DNA of 7,601 bases from Candidatus Moraniibacteriota bacterium (GTDB taxonomy: Bacteria; Patescibacteriota; Minisyncoccia; Moranbacterales; UBA2206). The translations under genes were made by a program, and so were the position numbers. Under the pieces are notes generated by a model. The model did not search any database and had not been told where the DNA came from. It saw nothing but the letters and a program-made list of their open reading frames with translations. Where the stretch lies: positions 1 to 7,601 of the forward strand of contig DQBY01000112.1 of the NCBI GenBank assembly GCA_003534085.1, written 5' to 3'. The stretch's first letter is position 1. Every line of letters starts with the position of its first letter. Shown in pieces: positions 6,545 to 7,601 of this stretch.

Positions 6545-7306
6545 TTATTCCGACAACGCCCATCGCTCGCTTTCAGGATCGAATTCATAGATGAGAGCAT
6601 CTTTCCGGCCGGCAAACAGATCGGAACCTTCGATGACTTTGAATCTGTCTTCTTTTTCATCAGGAACAAGATAAGCCAGTTTTTTGAAATCATATCTCGG
6701 GTCGTTCCCTGCAATGTTCAGAAGCAACAATCCTTCTTCGTAATAATCCTCATCGCCATCAATTTCCGAGTCAAAATTCACATAAAAATTTTTATTGTCG
6801 ATAAAATAGAACATTTGCGCTTCCCATTCGCCTTTGAGGGGTTTTTTACCGATGATTGTGGTGATATTTTTTGCCACATATTCCATTATTTTTTGCCGAT
6901 CGGCGACCTGTTCCGGCCGGAACTCCTCTCCTGAGCATCTGATCCTTTGGACATAAATTTCAGCAGGACTTTTCAGGATTCCCTTGAGCTCGACAGTTTT
7001 TTGGTCAAAAAAAGACAGTGAATATTCTTTATTCACGCTGAATTCCATGTCTCCCTTTTCGTTTTTAAATTTTTCCCCTGTTTGAATAATTTTTCCGGCA
7101 TAATTCCCTTCATCTCCCGCCAGGTCAGAAGGAAAATCGATCCATTCCATTTTTTCGCATCTGGAAGCCAGGTCGGATTCAAAAATATCCGATTCGGTCA
7201 GTTCAGTCCTGTGTTCAGCCAAATAAATTACCGCTCCATAAATCGCGGCTCCGCCTAAAACGAGTCCTAAAAGGACCAAGCCTAAGTTTATCCTGATTTC
7301 TTTCAT
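6545..7306 (-). CDS. Membrane-anchored protein of unknown function
   Basis: 253 residues, not recognised. The N-terminus MKEIRINLG is followed by a glycine-rich hydrophobic segment at about 8-29; positive charges before it predict N-in topology and an extracytoplasmic remainder. That part is acidic and mixed alpha/beta in appearance, with no repeats and no known catalytic motif. Only two cysteines occur, C50 and C124, which could form a disulfide if exported. An acidic patch DSEIDGDEDYYEEG (179-192) and the end segment ALIYEFDPESERWALSE are notable. It is the first gene of the minus-strand run, 23 nt before the GT2 transferase, so it may be an accessory factor in glycan assembly or just co-transcribed. 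No Shine-Dalgarno is evident. The ORF is real by length, start-anchor architecture and tight spacing. Confidence 0.8.
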   Translation of the reverse strand: MKEIRINLGLVLLGLVLGGAAIYGAVIYLAEHRTELTESDIFESDLASRCEKMEWIDFPSDLAGDEGNYAGKIIQTGEKFKNEKGDMEFSVNKEYSLSFFDQKTVELKGILKSPAEIYVQRIRCSGEEFRPEQVADRQKIMEYVAKNITTIIGKKPLKGEWEAQMFYFIDNKNFYVNFDSEIDGDEDYYEEGLLLLNIAGNDPRYDFKKLAYLVPDEKEDRFKVIEGSDLFAGRKDALIYEFDPESERWALSE

Positions 7307-7333
7307 ATTTTTTGATTAGTTAATTTCCTGTTT

Positions 7334-7362
7334 ATGATAACATTTTTCAGGTGAAAAGTAAA
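7334..7362 (-). promoter_or_regulatory. Candidate sigma-70-type promoter of the glycan operon
   Basis: On the minus strand an extended -10, TGTTATCAT (hexamer at 7334-7339), lies 17 bp after TTTACT (7357-7362), a four-of-six match to the -35 consensus. It sits directly after the terminator of the preceding gene and about 28 bp before the ATG at 7306, giving a short leader. Position supports it more than the -35 match does. Confidence 0.4.
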
Positions 7363-7383
7363 AAAGACCCGGAGGTCTTTTTT
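7360..7383 (-). terminator. Intrinsic terminator of the rightmost gene
   Basis: On the minus strand AAAAAAGACC pairs perfectly with GGTCTTTTTT around a TCCG loop closed by C-G, that is a UNCG-type tetraloop in RNA, with the T run following the GC core. It lies 36 bp beyond the stop of the gene ending at 7419. The A/T flanks are symmetrical, so it could also stop plus-strand transcription, but the stable loop favours the minus strand. Confidence 0.8.
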
Positions 7384-7386
7384 ACA

Positions 7387-7411
7387 GCTTACGTAAGCAA
7401 AAGAAGCTTAC
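7387..7411. repeat. Alternating GCTTAC/GTAAGC inverted repeats before the terminator
   Basis: GCTTACGTAAGC (7387-7398) is a perfect 12-bp palindrome, and its right half GTAAGC (7393-7398) can instead pair with GCTTAC at 7406-7411 around a 7-nt loop. The two foldings exclude each other. The site lies between a stop codon at 7419 and the terminator at 7360-7383, so it may simply extend the 3' end structure of that mRNA. Confidence 0.45.
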
Positions 7412-7418
7412 AATTTAA

Positions 7419-7601
7419 CTAAACCGCTTTCAGTCTGCATGATTTAGTGACAGTTTTTCCTGTTTTCACTTTGACCGTGCCGCTGATATAGCGATCTTTC
7501 GATGGATTTTTAGCGTTCACGTATCCATCCTTCTTGCATTTGACCCGGTATTTTTCTCCGTTTGTCAAGTCATCAAACTTAAATTCTAATCTGAAGTGCA
7601 A
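7419..7601 (-). CDS. C-terminal part of a probable surface beta-sandwich protein (partial)
   Basis: Sixty residues up to the right edge, ending at TAG (7419-7421). The codon at the edge is TTG and the frame is still open, so the true start is outside and the first residue is probably leucine. The segment FDDLTNGEKYRVKCKKDGYV followed by a stretch with SGTVKVKTGKTVTKSCRL shows alternating strands and the L-x-x-G-x-x-Y-x-V-x-x-x-x-x-GY pattern seen in Ig-like, PEGA and carboxypeptidase-regulatory-like beta-sandwich domains of secreted proteins. Two cysteines (near positions 22 and 56) could pair. It is lysine-rich. It has its own terminator and is therefore probably not part of the glycan operon. 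The exact family is uncertain. Confidence 0.6.
   Translation of the reverse strand: MHFRLEFKFDDLTNGEKYRVKCKKDGYVNAKNPSKDRYISGTVKVKTGKTVTKSCRLKAV

Noticed and set aside
6522..6563. Longer GT2 start adding MGVVGIILIKLIYF
   Set aside because: It overlaps the preceding gene, has no better ribosome binding site, and family members begin close to the METITQ start.

Overview
The window shows compact bacterial DNA: eight genes or gene ends, spacers of 1-117 bp, no RNA genes and no stretch over 300 bases without a gene. TAA, TAG and TGA all act as stops, so the standard bacterial code fits. AT-leaning sequence, weak or absent Shine-Dalgarno motifs, many poorly characterised anchored proteins and a dispersed-type palindromic repeat suggest an uncultured bacterium, possibly of the Candidate Phyla Radiation (Patescibacteria). 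That placement is inference; no taxonomic marker lies in the window.

Left part, plus strand (1-1966): the 3' tail of an unidentified gene, followed one base later by a membrane-anchored calcineurin-like metallophosphoesterase (89-889). After a 117-bp spacer rich in inverted repeats comes a second, paralogous metallophosphoesterase (1007-1966) in which the last metal-binding histidine of the family motif is replaced. It ends 2 bp from a convergent gene.

Middle and right, minus strand (7306 down to 1969): an operon-like run, in transcription order, of an anchored protein of unknown function, a GT2 polyprenyl-phosphate-type glycosyltransferase with two C-terminal membrane helices, a UDP-glucose 6-dehydrogenase, a GT4 glycosyltransferase, and an UPF0104 / LPG-synthase-TM-like multi-spanning membrane protein. 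Together they suggest assembly of a lipid-linked or surface glycan: the dehydrogenase makes UDP-glucuronate, the GT2 enzyme probably loads a sugar on a lipid phosphate carrier, the GT4 enzyme transfers a sugar from a nucleotide donor, and the UPF0104 protein is a membrane component of glycolipid handling. The product is unknown.

Three non-coding items stand out. A 109-bp palindromic element (2903-3011) lies between the GT4 and UPF0104 genes and supplies the GT4 stop codon. A degenerate 9-bp tandem repeat inside an inverted repeat (5528-5564) separates the dehydrogenase and GT2 genes. A clear intrinsic terminator (7360-7383) with a UNCG-type loop closes the rightmost gene, a partial cell-surface-like beta-sandwich protein (7419-7601), just before a candidate promoter for the glycan operon. 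I see no CRISPR, transposase, phage, toxin-antitoxin or defence gene.
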